Of a stretch of DNA of 64,000 nt, positions 48,798 to 60,332 are shown piece by piece. Position 1 is the first letter of the stretch. Each line of letters begins with the position of its first letter. A program made the translations under genes and the position numbers. This DNA comes from Turritopsis dohrnii (lineage: Eukaryota; Cnidaria; Hydrozoa; Anthoathecata; Oceaniidae). Where the stretch lies: assembly GCA_027922465.2 (NCBI GenBank), contig BQMF02000213.1:434001-498000 (forward strand). Reading direction: 5' to 3'. Below the pieces are notes generated by a model. It made no database searches. It had not been told where the DNA came from and saw only the letters and a list, made by a program, of their open reading frames with translations.

Positions 48798-49160
48798 TTT
48801 AATTTAAAACCATGCGACTTAATCCGAAGCAAATTAAGATAGAAAAGAAAAAAAAAACAAAGAAAAAAGCTGTTTTCAAAGCTCCTCCACTCCTTCACAT
48901 AAATCAAATTACAGTTTTATTTTAGGTATTAAACAACGGAGAAGAGCGACATAATTGTTTTGAAATAATAGTAATTATAAAACATTCGAATATAAAACAT
49001 TCGAATATAAAACATTCGAATATAAAACAGCAGGAAGCAGGAAAATAATTCGAGTGAGTATCTACTTTTTAAGTTTAGAAAACATGCATTTACTTTTTCG
49101 TTTAAGTCGACATTTATTTAGGAATAGACTTCAGGTAAAGCTTAGCTAAGCTACTTAACT

Positions 49161-50759
49161 TTGTCTTGCTTTTTAGATGATATTATGGAGAATTTTCCAT
49201 CTCAAGATGATACATCACTTGGTGTACTTGACTACAATGCTGTTCGCACTTCTCTGCAAAAAGAGACATCGAAGAAAAAGCGAAAAAATAGTTCATTTTC
49301 GGACGAGGAGCGGTATCAAATTGGAAAATATACTTCAATTCACGGGCCTGCTGCCGCTATCAAAAAGTTTAAAAAGTCTCACCCTCATTTAAAACTTGTA
49401 GAGAGCACCGCTCGGAGTCTTAGGAGTAAATACGAAGAGCTACTGAAGAAGAAAAAAGCCGAAAATTCCTAAAAGATCTCATTACGTAAACGTGGCAGAC
49501 CACTCATGTTGGGATCATTGGATGCAAAGGTCCAAAGCTTTCTGCATGTGCTGAGAAGAAAAGGAGGTGTTGTAAATACTGTAGTAGCAATTGCTACAGC
49601 GAAAGCCCTTATTGTCAGGAGTGAAGATGAACATTTGAAATGTATAGATTTAGAGTCTACGTCTTGGGCAAATAGCCTTTTTAGGCGCATGGGCTTTAAA
49701 AAGCGAACATGCACCACATCGAAACCAGAAATCCCGGAACTAGCAAAAAAGGAGGCCAAGTTGATATTTCAGCACCAAATTGTTGATCACGTCGAGCGTC
49801 ATTCGATCCCATCGTCATTAATCATGAATTTCGACCAGACGCCCCTTAAGTACGCCCCAGTGGCAAATCAAACCCTGGCACGGAGAGGAACCAAGCATGT
49901 AGCAGTTAAGGGTCAATCGTTCAAAAAAGCTATTACAGCTACATTTGGAATAACTTTTAGCATGAAATTTCTACCGATGCAGCTTATTTACGGGGGTAAA
50001 ACTGAAAGGAGTATTCCCAAAGTAAAGTTTCCTGATACTTTCTCACTAAGTGCTAATGAAAAGCATTTCAGTAACACGACAGAGTCATTAAAGCTGATTG
50101 GTAAAATCATCATTCCCTATGTCGAAAAGGAACGCGTGACTCTCGATCTAGGTGAAGAGCAACCAGCCTTATTGATTATCAATGTTTTTTCCAGTCAAAT
50201 GACAGATCCTGTCATTCAAAAGTTAAAAGAAAACAACATCAAGGTGACAAGAGTACCTCCAAATATGACGAATCTTTTTCAGCCACTGGACTTAACCGTA
50301 AACGGTGCTGCTAAAGCATTTATGAAAAAGAAATTCACAGAATGGTATAGCTCCAGTATTTCAAAGCAACTGGATGATGGAAAATCCGTGGAAGATATCG
50401 ATGTTGAATTAAAATTATCGATCTTGAAACCTCTGCATGCCCAATGGATCAAAGAGCTTTACGATTACTTGACCTCTGCAGATGGTCGTAGTGTTATCAG
50501 CAATGGTTGGAAAGCAGCTTTCATCACAGAAGCCATCTTAAAAGGCAAACATGGCCTCGAACCCCTTGACCCATTTTTTACAGTAGATCCTTTACTCAAC
50601 AACAATGATCGAATCAATGAAGAAATTCAGTCAAACGAAGAGAATACCGGTTTCTTTGTCAGGCGATACGACGATGAAAATGACGAGGATGATGGTTGGG
50701 AGTTTGAAGGAGAGGAAATAAATAACATTTTTGATATTATCAATGATGACGAATCGTGA
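49161..50759 (+). pseudogene. Pogo/Tigger-type transposase, one in-frame stop
   Basis: Frame 49161-49472 and frame 49506-50759 are the same reading frame, separated only by TAA at 49470-49472 (KKAENS* then KISLRKRGRP). The N-terminus is basic with a helix-turn-helix-like part (DEERYQIGKYTSIHG). The next region has LMLGSLDAKVQSFLHVLRRK typical of this family. The DDE_1 core has IMNFDQTPLKY (first Asp), LLIINVFSSQM where the second Asp is expected (Asn here), and NMTNLFQPLDLTVN (third Asp). The tail is acidic. The stop and the Asn at the second catalytic site suggest it is inactive, though the ends of the element are still well matched. Confidence 0.85.
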
Positions 50760-51852
50760 TTATTATATTTCTAAAAGTTTTGTTTATATTACGTGGACAG
50801 ATCCTGATATTTGTTTATTTCACGTTGATATTTTTTAATTCTAAATCAGAGTTATCTATTTTTATCTTCAATTCATTATGATCAGAGTTACATGGGTAGG
50901 ATGAGTTAATGCAAAAAATGCGAATTTTCAAATTTGTGTTTTAGATTTAAATTTGAATACACAAAATTATATATAGATATGTGTCTTTTTAATCGTTCTC
51001 TTTTTGGTTTTGGTCGTCTTCGATGTCTCCTGTGACAATTTTTTCCCATCCAGGACATCTTTGTTCCTCCCTTAATTTTAATGTAAGAGGAAAATAAAGA
51101 AAAGGTTTTGTAACATAGAAGAGAAAGTATTCTTACGTATTTTTAAGTCATACATTTTCCGTTGCAAACATGAAAAAGAAGGCTCAATTATTCTCCGACT
51201 CTATTTTTCTGAAGTTTAGAGTGAGGTAATTAGAACTGTAATTGTGTTTATATTGTATCACTTTTATTTTTAGAATAAAACTGTTTAAATAGATGAAATG
51301 AAAAAATTATTGAAACATGGCAATCGCAAAAATTAATTCCGTAAAATACGATTATAATGGCCCAATCGCAAAAATAAATTCCGCAAAATGCATATTTTTT
51401 GGAGCCTCAATCGCAAAAATAAATTCCGCAATAATTGATTCCCGCAAAAATTTGTTCCCTTAAGGTAATTGATATCAATTTATGAATCACTATAGTCGTG
51501 GAATACCTGGTATACTTGACACAATGGGATTTTGTCGATTGACATTTAAAGTTGCAACATAAAACTGGATGTTGTTCATAATATCTGGGTTAAGTTACCG
51601 GAACATTTTGGCAAAGTTTAAAAGATGTCTGTTATGTATTTCTTGTTGGTTTTACTTCCTAGTGTTTCTTTATGCATTCGAAAAAGCTATTTTTTTATAA
51701 TAGATCATTTTTATTCACGCTCTTTTTGCCACTATGAGTGTCAGAATTTTTTTTTTTACTCTGTACTTATTTTATTATTATTGATTTATTTAACGTTGGT
51801 CATAATAAAATAGATACAACAGTAGCTAATAAAAACCAACAATGATATCCTT

Positions 51853-53769
51853 TTAGGATTTACAATAAGGACAAGTACAAAAATTAATAGGCAAATTTTT
51901 AACTCTATTTTTAAAAATATCTAAAGTTGTCGAGTCTTTTACGTCTTTTGGCAATCGGTCCCAGAGTAAACTTCCTACAAAGCTTACAGAATGTATTCCA
52001 AATTTAACAGTATTGGTTGGGGGTAAAACAAGTTGTTGCCCCCTTCTCAGCGAATAGCCTGAACACTTTGGTACAAAAAGCTCTGACATAAAAGAAGGGT
52101 TCAGACCGTTGACGGATTTAAAAATTTCGTGTAAAAGTTTCTGAATGAAAGAGACGTGGAGGGTGACTCCCTTTGATAATGACAATAGAACTGATAGACT
52201 TGAATTAAGATTTTGATAAACTACAGAGAGAGCCCTGCGATGAACCCTGTTGATGTAGATGTTGCTGGCCTTATCAAAACGCATCCAAATTAATGGACAG
52301 TAGTGAAAATGTGAAAGAATGTAGGCATTACATAAACATTTTGCAGTTTTAACTGAGATATAAGGTCGAATCCGTAGAAGTGCCTTGGTTTTACTTGAGG
52401 CCTTCTTACATTTTTCATCTAGATGCTCTCTGAATCGTAGTTTATCATCTATGTAGATACCTAAAAGTTTTACACAATTTGAGGTATCTACGGTTATATT
52501 CCCGATATGAAATTTCCTAATGGATGTCTTTGTTCCGAGAAACATAACCTGAAATTTTTCTGGATTTGCAACAAGCCCATTGACACTAAACCATTCAATG
52601 ACGTCTAAAGTATCAGCGCCAAGTATTTCCAAGACTCTGGCTAATGTTTTTGCAGAGGCAAACAGAGTATTATCATCAGCAAAGTTACAAATTTCTGATT
52701 CTCTGTTGTTAGTTGACAATAGGAGATCATTAAGAAAAATATTAAAAAATAAAGGTCCTAAGATGGATCCCTGTGGGACTCCAAGTAACACGCAAAGAAA
52801 TGTACTAAATTTATCTCCTACTTTAACTCTATGTGTTCGATTTGTAAGGTAATCGTAAATAAATTTTAAACTTTTATAGTTTACCCCATAAGCAGCAAGT
52901 TTTGCAATAAGTAAGTCATAGGGTAAACAGTCGTAAGCCTTAGATAAGTCCATTAAGACAGTACCTACAATATTTGAATCATCAAGGGCTTTTTGCCAGC
53001 GGTTTAATATTCTAAGCAAAGCATGTTGAGTGCTATGTCCCTTCCGAAATCCACACAACAGTTTAGAAAAACGCGTTTGGAGGAAGGGAATAAGCTGTTC
53101 CGCTATGAGCTTTTCAAACACTTTAGACACTGTCGGGAGGATACTAATTGGTCTATAGTTTTCAACACATGTAGCGTCATCCTTTTTGTAGACTGGAGTA
53201 ATGGTAGAACGTTTTAACTCTACAGGAAAAGAGGATGATGATAGGGATGTGTTGAAGCAGTTTCTGATCACAAAACTACAGACGTCAGCAGACATTTTGA
53301 GAATCCTTGGACTAATGTCACATGATGTTGCTTTTCGACTATTTAATGACGTAATCAATTTATGAACAGACTCAGTGTCTGCTTCAATCAAATCGAAGCT
53401 TGAGCTATCACCAAAGACCTCTTTTATTTTGAGAATACTAGGATGCTTTTCAAATTTAGAGATAGCATCTTTAACAGGGTCTTTGGGATAGGAGGTGTAC
53501 GAGCCAGGATCCCAAGATTTTAAGTTCAGATTTTTGGTTATGTCATTAAAGTAGTCATTAAAAATGTTGGCAATAATACTATCGCTAGTAATAATTTCAT
53601 CATTATGGACTAGAGAAACCTTTTCTGAAACAGTATGCTTATCCGAGAAAAAAGGCTTGCACAAGTTCCAAAAATTATGGCTAGAGTTAAAATTAGAGTT
53701 TGATGTTACTGCTTCAAAATAAGCTTTCCTAGAACTATTATTTAATTTACAAACACGATTTCTTTGTCT
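51853..53769 (-). CDS. Retroposon reverse transcriptase (copy B)
   Basis: Open frame 53664-51853, with the same frame continuing upstream to the TGA at 53772-53770. It shows the complete RT domain: SILPTVSKVFEKLIAEQ, LMDLSKAYDCL (first catalytic Asp), GVPQGSILGPLFFNIF, NFADDN (Asp pair), LGIYIDDKLRF, and a C-terminal region with CNAYILSHFHYCPLIW ending at 51853. No internal stop lies in this part, unlike copy A. The enzyme copies its own RNA at a nicked target site. The 53664 start in a computed frame is not a real start; translation would come from the upstream endonuclease frame. Confidence 0.9.
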   Translation of the reverse strand, partial: RQRNRVCKLNNSSRKAYFEAVTSNSNFNSSHNFWNLCKPFFSDKHTVSEKVSLVHNDEIITSDSIIANIFNDYFNDITKNLNLKSWDPGSYTSYPKDPVKDAISKFEKHPSILKIKEVFGDSSSFDLIEADTESVHKLITSLNSRKATSCDISPRILKMSADVCSFVIRNCFNTSLSSSSFPVELKRSTITPVYKKDDATCVENYRPISILPTVSKVFEKLIAEQLIPFLQTRFSKLLCGFRKGHSTQHALLRILNRWQKALDDSNIVGTVLMDLSKAYDCLPYDLLIAKLAAYGVNYKSLKFIYDYLTNRTHRVKVGDKFSTFLCVLLGVPQGSILGPLFFNIFLNDLLLSTNNRESEICNFADDNTLFASAKTLARVLEILGADTLDVIEWFSVNGLVANPEKFQVMFLGTKTSIRKFHIGNITVDTSNCVKLLGIYIDDKLRFREHLDEKCKKASSKTKALLRIRPYISVKTAKCLCNAYILSHFHYCPLIWMRFDKASNIYINRVHRRALSVVYQNLNSSLSVLLSLSKGVTLHVSFIQKLLHEIFKSVNGLNPSFMSELFVPKCSGYSLRRGQQLVLPPTNTVKFGIHSVSFVGSLLWDRLPKDVKDSTTLDIFKNRVKNLPINFCTCPYCKS

Positions 53770-54789
53770 TCAATAAGCAAGCAAATCAGAGAAACTTTTT
53801 GATCGACGGTATATGTTTCGAAGCCTAGATCTTTCCATGATGGCTTTTCTGAGGGCCCTGTTCATATGTGGCTTTTCATTTCCACGCACTAGCCTTGTTT
53901 TCTGAGGTGCATGCTTATCCAAGGTATTTACAAAAATCTCCTCAAATATAGAATAATGTTCTACCTTGGAGGAGGTAAGTTCCAGAGATAGATCTTGTAA
54001 AAAATTATTCATAATAAAATTCCCATAACTTCGATAAATTACAGTTTTCGGTGGAAGTCGAGAATATTTGCATTTGAGTTGTGTGTATATTAAATGGTGA
54101 AAATCACTCAGTCCAGTATCATGAGTGCCAGTATTTTGCAAACCATGTTTTTGGTTTGATAGAATAAGATCTATGCATCTTCCAGTAGCAGATTTAAAAC
54201 AAGTTTTGGCCTTAATATGACAGTACAAAAGATTTTCTTGGATGAACCTATCCAAGATTTGGTCATTTGGTTCTGAGTTAAAATCACCAATCAACATACA
54301 CTTCTCTATATTGCTATAGTGATCTAGTAAATATGAAACATTTTCTAAAAAATACGAAAGATCCTGTGAAGGGGGTCTATAAATAAACACTATTAGCCAT
54401 TTATGCGATTTAAGTCTTAACTCCATAGGAATAGCCTGGATGTCATTTGGTAAGGGGAAGTCATTTAGATAACTAGAAGAGATACCGTTTCTGACATAAG
54501 CCAACAGTCCTCCACTTTTATCCGAGATATCAAGTCTATATGGGTTTTTGTACCCTCTAATTGAAAATTGAGATTTATGGAAGGAGGAGTCAAGTTTAGA
54601 CTCAGCTATACAAAATACATCAAATTTATCCCCTACCACAGAATTAAATCCTTCCAGTTTATTCCTGATAGAGTTAATATTAATATAGGCTATATTTATA
54701 TTTTTACTAGATACTGTATCAGATGTATATAAATTCACATTTGGAGGAGAAAGGGAGCTAGAATAACTATTGATAGATCTTAGATCTAG
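53770..54789 (-). pseudogene. Retroposon APE-type endonuclease domain, ends at a TGA
   Basis: Frame 54738-53770 (MNLYTSDTVSSKNINIAYIN), same frame as the esterase and RT. Endonuclease motifs: IAESKLDSSF (Glu), FIYRPPSQD, LIGDFNSEPND (Asp, Asn) and LSDFHHLI (Asp, His; an extra Phe is seen in the usual SDHHL-type motif). The TGA at 53772-53770 corresponds to an Arg codon in copy A (LLAYRRQRN). The endonuclease nicks the genomic target. Confidence 0.85.
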
Positions 54790-55240
54790 TCATTCCTTTA
54801 AGACTCGACGAAGGTTTTCAGTTAGTAGTTGAGTACCTTTTATATTGGGGTGAAGCTTGCTCCGATTAAGGTGAGACGAGTTTATATTGTCATGTTCAAT
54901 GAATCCCATGTTTCTTTCACTACACATAGTTTTTAAAAGCTCATTTACCTTAGGAATTCTATTCTTGAACTGATCTTGGTCGTTCCTTGGAAGGAGAGCC
55001 GATATGTATACATGTGATTTCTTTGATACTTCGGTTGCTAAGTCGATTATATTGGATGCAAGGTCTTCGTTGTCGCTTGTCGTTTTTAGGTCATTCGTTC
55101 CACAATGTATAATAACCATATCAGGGTCGAGATTTAAGGTTGGTTTTACGTAATCTCCCATACATTTAGTAGTGGCACCGGCAAATGATTTAACGATAAC
55201 TCTTGTTTTTTGATTTGACAAATCGTACAAATCGACAAAT
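54790..55240 (-). CDS. Retroposon SGNH/GDSL esterase-like domain (ORF1), 5'-truncated
   Basis: 146 codons ending RRVLKE before TGA at 54792-54790. It has MVIIHCGTNDLK (block III of SGNH hydrolases), and near the end HPNIKG (the His of block V is plausibly H in KLHPN). The usual GDS block is missing because the copy is truncated at about 55240. Esterase-type ORF1 proteins are known from CR1 and related retroposons. The same frame continues into the endonuclease after the TGA. Confidence 0.75.
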
Positions 55241-55389
55241 CAAACCTGACCTTGTTTTGATTTTTTATATTGTGACTTGATATTAATTTCTTCATAACAG
55301 AAATTTGCTATGGGCCAATTTCTGATCATCAAATTACCACATCAAAACGAGGCAAGGGAGCACAGTTTGGTATTTCGACATTCGAAGTA

Positions 55390-55740
55390 ATACTAATTGC
55401 AATATAACTAAAGTACATTACATTGATAGGATACATTTCAAGAAAACTAAAAAGAATTACATAATTCTTTCAGTGGTGCTATTTTGTTTTCGCACTTCCC
55501 ACTTTCCGTCCAGGATGTTTTAGGGTCAGGATTAAGGGTTAGGATTAGGGTTATTTTTTATCTCCATGATGAAGAGCCAATAGTAAAAAAATATGGCAGC
55601 TACATTTAAGGGGGTGCGAAAAGGAAATTATTATTCAATTTGAATCACAATATAACTTAAATGTATATTACATTGATAAGATACATTGCATTAGTTTCAA
55701 GAAAACTAACAAAAATTACAGATATTCTTTCAGTTATGGA
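55390..55740. repeat. MITE (55475-55632) between two direct repeats
   Basis: The MITE ends GCTATTTTGTTTTCGCACTT and, inverted, AATAATTTCCTTTTCGCACC. Its centre has GGGTTAGGATTAGGG words and is related to 18381-18489. It is flanked by about 80-base direct repeats: AATATAACTAAAGTACATTA and a diverged AATATAACTTAAATGTATAT, both continuing CATTGATA and ATTCTTTCAGT. The rest of 55241-56062 has no gene. Confidence 0.55.
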
Positions 55741-56062
55741 TGCGTATTCATGCATTCAACTCGCTCGTCGGAAGTTGTTGAATGAATATCCGGCTTTCAC
55801 GTATTCCATATTTTCGCTGGCGAATGGGTGATTCCACGCACCCACTACGCAAACCTTATATATTGATATGGAATCAAATAAATGCTAATGATAAAGACGG
55901 AAACGGAAAATAGCTTCACTTGATTGTTTGATGCCACACTATTCTAAAAGTTCTAAAAGAAAACTGATATGACTTTGTTTAAACTTGAATTTATTTATTG
56001 CTATACAATAATTGCTACACAATAAAGAGCGTTATTATTAAAATTTGTCAATCAATTTCCAG

Positions 56063-56379
56063 GATATGGCATTTATACAGAAAGGAAATTCTTGAAAGGC
56101 GAGTTTCTTTTGGAATATCCAGGAGAACTTATTTCCGCCGCAGAAGGTAGAGCTTGTCAGGAAAAGTATGGCGAATCTGATGGAAACTTTTTATTTTTCT
56201 ACAACAAGTTATGGTAAGATACACATTTGTATGATAGGAACAAATTACAAATTATATAAAAAATGTTGTGCTGAGACAGATTTTCTTCTTTTTCATCTCT
56301 AGTTTTGATGGAACACTTGCCACTCGACTGGGAAAATACGTAAATGATAGTGCCATAGTCCATTCAAACTGTATATATT
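56063..56379 (+). pseudogene. SET-domain exons of a histone-lysine methyltransferase-like gene
   Basis: Two exons with good borders, 56063-56213 (AG before, GTAAGA after) and from 56303 (CTCTAG before). The first encodes GYGIYTERKFLKGEFLLEYPGE, with GE-L-I then GNFLFFYN, and the second FDGTLATRLGKYVNDS. This matches the order of a SET domain: GxG, the YxGE strand, then the N-terminal side of the NHS motif, here NDS. The second exon then hits TAA at 56377-56379 without a donor. The NHS-to-NDS change and the missing C-terminal half (post-SET part) suggest a fragment or pseudogene. It resembles the KMT5A-like group, which I would not assert strongly. Confidence 0.55.
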
Positions 56380-57023
56380 AATCGTCTCCTTGTGGAATTT
56401 TAGGAATTTGTCTTTCCAAATTTGTCTTGACTTCTGTTGAGAAACCTTTCATATTACTTACATGAGTATTTAAGCACAGCTTGCAGTTTAACATATCTAT
56501 GAAGAACCTCATGTTAGTATAATGACAGAAAAACAATGACCATGGAGGTATGAAACAGAAGGAGAACGAACTCAAAATCTTCTATTGTACTATCCCTGAT
56601 GCGCTGCATTATTTAAGTCTTAAGTGTATAATAACATATCATCTTGCATAATTATTTATGACTTTGGCGTCCTTGCGTGAAAATTTCTTTCGTATCAATT
56701 CTCTAATGTCAAAGATCGCTAAAGTAAAGTACTAATCATGCATAATCTGTAGGAATTGGTAGAATTATGCATAAACGTCACAAATATGGATCGAAAACAT
56801 TGCAACTTTAGGTCCATATATCTCGTGATCTCCTCAAGCAGTTTTGCCGAGCTTTAGTTTTTGAAGAGAGAACAATCCTAAGTTTTTGCACATCACTATC
56901 GAGGCACTATCGAGGCGCTTTTAGGTTGGAAGATAAATAGATTGGAAGTTACGCATAAGTTATGCGATATCTTCAACTCTATATGAAAATATATTTTTTC
57001 ATTTATCTATCAAGAAATCTTTA
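56380..57023. other. Non-coding region before the hAT element
   Basis: AT-rich; no exon, repeat or promoter motif recognised. A GAGGCACTATC/GAGGCGCTTTT near-duplicate occurs at 56901-56930. Confidence 0.35.
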
Positions 57024-57233
57024 CAGGGTGGTCACTCATACTGGAAAAACTGGAAAATACTTGAATATACTGGAGAAAAAATTTGATACTTGATTATACT
57101 GATAAATTTTAAAAATCAAGCATTCTACCAGTATATACTTGAAAATGATAAAAAAATACTTGGTGATACTGGATTTAGATTTAGTTGTAAAAGTTTTCCT
57201 CTATGTATAGTTATTATACTTTAGAATAGAAAA

Positions 57234-59632
57234 ATGAGTAATAAAAAAGTAAGAGGAAAGAACAAGTTTCAAGACAATTGGTTAACAAAGGAAGGGTACA
57301 AGTGTTGGTTGGAGAAAAAAAGTGAGCATTCAGCCAGATGTAGAATATGTATGAAAGACATTAGTGTAGACAATATGGGTGAATCAGCCTTAAAAAGTCA
57401 CATATCTACAGCAAAGCATTTAAAGTTAACTAAAGAAAAAAAAGAAGCCCAAAAAAATCTTTCGCTGCTTCACTTTCTACCAGGGAGCAAATTTGCTCCT
57501 GCACCAGTATCATCATCTACTTCAAAACCACCAAGATTCCAAGATCTTTCCATACCAGTGGCAGTCATTTCGGCAGAGATTCGGTGGGCACTAAAATCTG
57601 TTTTGTCACACTTCTCATTACGCTCGTGCCTTGATCTCAATGAGCTTTTAAAAGTAATGTTTCCAGATTCTGAAATTAGCAAGGATTTCCAAATGAGCAA
57701 AACAAAACTTGGTTATGTTATAACATTTGGTATAGCCCCATATTTCAAAGAACGTTTGGTTAAACGGATGTTAAACTCTCCATTTTTCTCTGTCATGTTT
57801 GATGAATCACTCAATAAAGTATTTCAAGAAGAGCAAATGGATGTTCAAATACGATATTGGGATGACACAACCAATTTAGCACTATCAAGATACCTCGATT
57901 CACAGTTTATGTTCCGTCCAAATGCAACCAATTAAGTTAATGCAATAAGTATAGCTTTGAAAGGCTTAGATGCCAGAAAATTGCTTCATTTATCAATGGA
58001 TGGACCAAACACCAATTAGGCTGTGTTTAGTATGATCCAAACCAGTCGCCAGGAAGAAGAAAAACCTCCATTGCTTAACCTTCAAAGTTGTGGGCTTCAT
58101 GTTGTTTCAGGCGCTTTGCAGAGAGGCATCTCTTCTACAGATTGGGATCTTGAAAAGGTTTTTCATTAAAAGAAATTTTACATAATTTTGGACATAATAG
58201 CAAGCCTCACCTATGGGCTTAATCAGCTTTATCTTAACTTTTTTAGGTTCTTCGTGCAATGTCTAAGCTTTTTCAAGATTCACCAGCCAGAACAGACCTT
58301 TATGTGAAGCTTGGCACTAGCACGATATTTCCTTTAAAATTTTGCCCTACTCGCTGGTCTGAAAACGAAGATGTTGCAAGCAGAGCTATTGAAACATGGT
58401 CTAAAGTCCAATCAGTGATCAAACATTTTCTTGGCCTCAGCCAGAGTGCTCGTCCCAAAAACAACAAGTCTTTTGATGTACTAGTGAAACACCATAATGA
58501 CCCTTTTATGGTTGCCAAATTTCACGTGTTGAAAGAATTGTCCTCTAAATTAAATTCCTTCTTAATATGTTATCAGACGGATGCTCCCATGATACCTTTC
58601 ATGTCAGATGATTTAGAGAACGTCCTAAGAAGTATTATGAAAAAATTTGTGCTTAAGGAAGAGTTGGAAAAAGCAAACACTCCCTTTAGGCTTATCAAGG
58701 TCAATTTAGATTGTACAGAAAAGCTGCTTCCTCCAGAACAAGTAAGTTAGCATCAATTAGAAAGGACCTTTGTTTTTAGAATAACATTTTCTTTGGACTA
58801 GTTTTGTTGTTACTTTTAATTCTATTCATCATCAGAAATGACACCATGGCTATTTCATCATTAAATCTATAGTGTATATACTTGGCAAAGCCCTGCATGT
58901 TTTATAAATCATGTTTTTCAGGTTAAGGTTGGATCTGCAGCTAAGTTGGAACTTAAGAGAGTCGAGAAAACATGCAGTTTTTCCAAGGTTTTGAAGTTCA
59001 AAAAGGAATATCGAAACCTCCTGAAAGCATTATGCCAAAAGCTTCAAGAAAGAAGCCCTTTAAAGTCTGTAGTAGTTCGGTGTACAGCTTGTCTTTCACC
59101 ATCTAATATGACAGAATCTGAGCTATCAGTAGAATTATTTGAAAAGCTTGCAGATTTTTTGCATGAGCAAAAACGCATCACTTCACAACAGTGTGATGAT
59201 TCAAAGTCTCAATATGAACAGTTTTTGGATAAAACTGTCAAAATTCATAAGGAGAAGTTCACAAAGTTTAACCAAAATGTTGATCGTGTAGATCAGTTTT
59301 TGGGCATTTATCTGAACAATGTCAAAGAATTTCAAAGTTTCTGGTTGATTTGCAAGCTCGTTTTTGTATTATCTCATGGTCAAAGTCAAGTAGAACGAGG
59401 TTTTAACATCAACAAAGATGCCCTTGCTGTTAACATGGAAGAAGATTCTCTCAGGGCTCGTCGTATGATATACGATGAAATGATGTCGTCTGGAGTTTCT
59501 GTCTCTGAATTTGTCATTGAAAAGGGATTAATCCAGAGTTGCAAATCTGCTCACTCAAGATACATTGCGAATTTGAAAGAGAAGAAAGATGAAGAAACCA
59601 ACCAAGCAACGTCAAGGAAAAGAAAATTATAA
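57234..59632 (+). pseudogene. BED-finger hAT transposase, three exons with stops
   Basis: Starts MSNKKVRGKNKFQDNW. Residues 35-65 are a BED-type zinc finger (CRICMKDISV...KSHISTAKH). The hAT core has FSVMFDESLN (first Asp), LHLSMDGPN (second Asp; after an in-frame TAA at 57933-57935), FCPTRWSENEDVA, then in the third exon the C-terminal dimerisation part with GQSQVERGFN (Glu). A further TAG falls near 58018 (DGPNTN*). Exons end at about 58158, run 58246-58740 and resume at about 58921-59632. The later exons are open. The two stops make it probably inactive. Confidence 0.8.
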
Positions 59633-60026
59633 TAATAATAATAATAATGATATATTTCACAGTATCTCCAAAATTTTACAATTGGCTCTTCACCTGGAAA
59701 TTGAGAAGATTATGTATATGCAGCGTCTAAAAAATATCGTATATTAAAAAAAAATAATGGCAGAAATTAGGGAGACAGTCGTAGTATGGGACCTGGCTAG
59801 GTGTGGATAAGGTGAAGGTAGAGTAGAACCAGATAGTCGTAAACCAAAAAGAATGTCGACTGAAGTTATGAAAACTAGGAAATGGGACATGACTAAACCT
59901 AAGGACTAACGTAATGTAAACCGATGTGTAGGACCAAATTGAGGTTAGAACCGAATATTAGAAAAAAAAAACTGTTAATATATATAAACTTATAAATTAA
60001 TTCCTCCATGGCAGTAAAGATAGAAC

Positions 60027-60332
60027 TTGGACTCAAAAAGCAATCTGAAACCTAAAATAGGACTAGATGAAGGTAAGGAATATCTCCTACTAACAGAGGA
60101 ACTGCTAACAGTTAAACGAAAAAAGATGGAGCTAGAAACTGTTGTTGCATCACTTCGAGCAGATATCGAAAAATTCTCAATCGAAGCAGGTGAAAAGGAA
60201 GATTTGGTTGAGATGAAGTCCCTTTTAATTAAAGCGAACTCCTTCAGGGAGGCTGCTAAGCAAAAATCAAAGACCATCCAAGAACTTGAACTTGCTTATC
60301 GTAAACTTGAAGATGAAATAAAGGCAGTATAG
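60027..60332 (+). CDS. Coiled-coil protein downstream of the hAT transposase
   Basis: 101 codons, mostly a charged coiled coil (LLTVKRKKMELETVVASLRA, then QKSKTIQELELAYRKLEDE). The ATG-type start is weak: the frame opens near 60027 and M60128 is another option. Similar coiled coils occur at the C-terminus of hAT proteins with BED fingers, so this may be a last exon or a second product of the element. It lies 395 bases after the transposase stop. No DNA-binding motif seen. Confidence 0.45.
   Translation: MDSKSNLKPKIGLDEGKEYLLLTEELLTVKRKKMELETVVASLRADIEKFSIEAGEKEDLVEMKSLLIKANSFREAAKQKSKTIQELELAYRKLEDEIKAV

Larger units (their letters stand above)
47836..51465. mobile_element. Pogo-like transposon with a HIRAN gene
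   Basis: Terminal inverted repeats CCTTAAGGGAAYAAATTTTT then GCGGG, flanked by TA on both sides (47834-47835, 51466-51467). Inner copies of GCGGAATTTATTTTTGCGATT-type words are clustered at both ends (47870-47990, 51315-51430). It carries two divergent genes: a HIRAN-domain protein (minus, 48171-48797) and a pogo-type transposase (plus, 49161-50759). It is 3,630 bases long. 50760-51310 is non-coding. Confidence 0.9.
51767..55240 (-). mobile_element. CR1/L2-like non-LTR retroposon, copy B
   Basis: The 3' end is at 51767 in a TTATTATTATTGATTTATT tail matching copy A's. The 5' end is truncated inside the esterase domain near 55240. It encodes esterase, endonuclease and RT in one reading frame with stops at 54790-54792 and 53770-53772. 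It is nearly identical to copy A where they overlap. No target duplication was seen. Confidence 0.9.
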
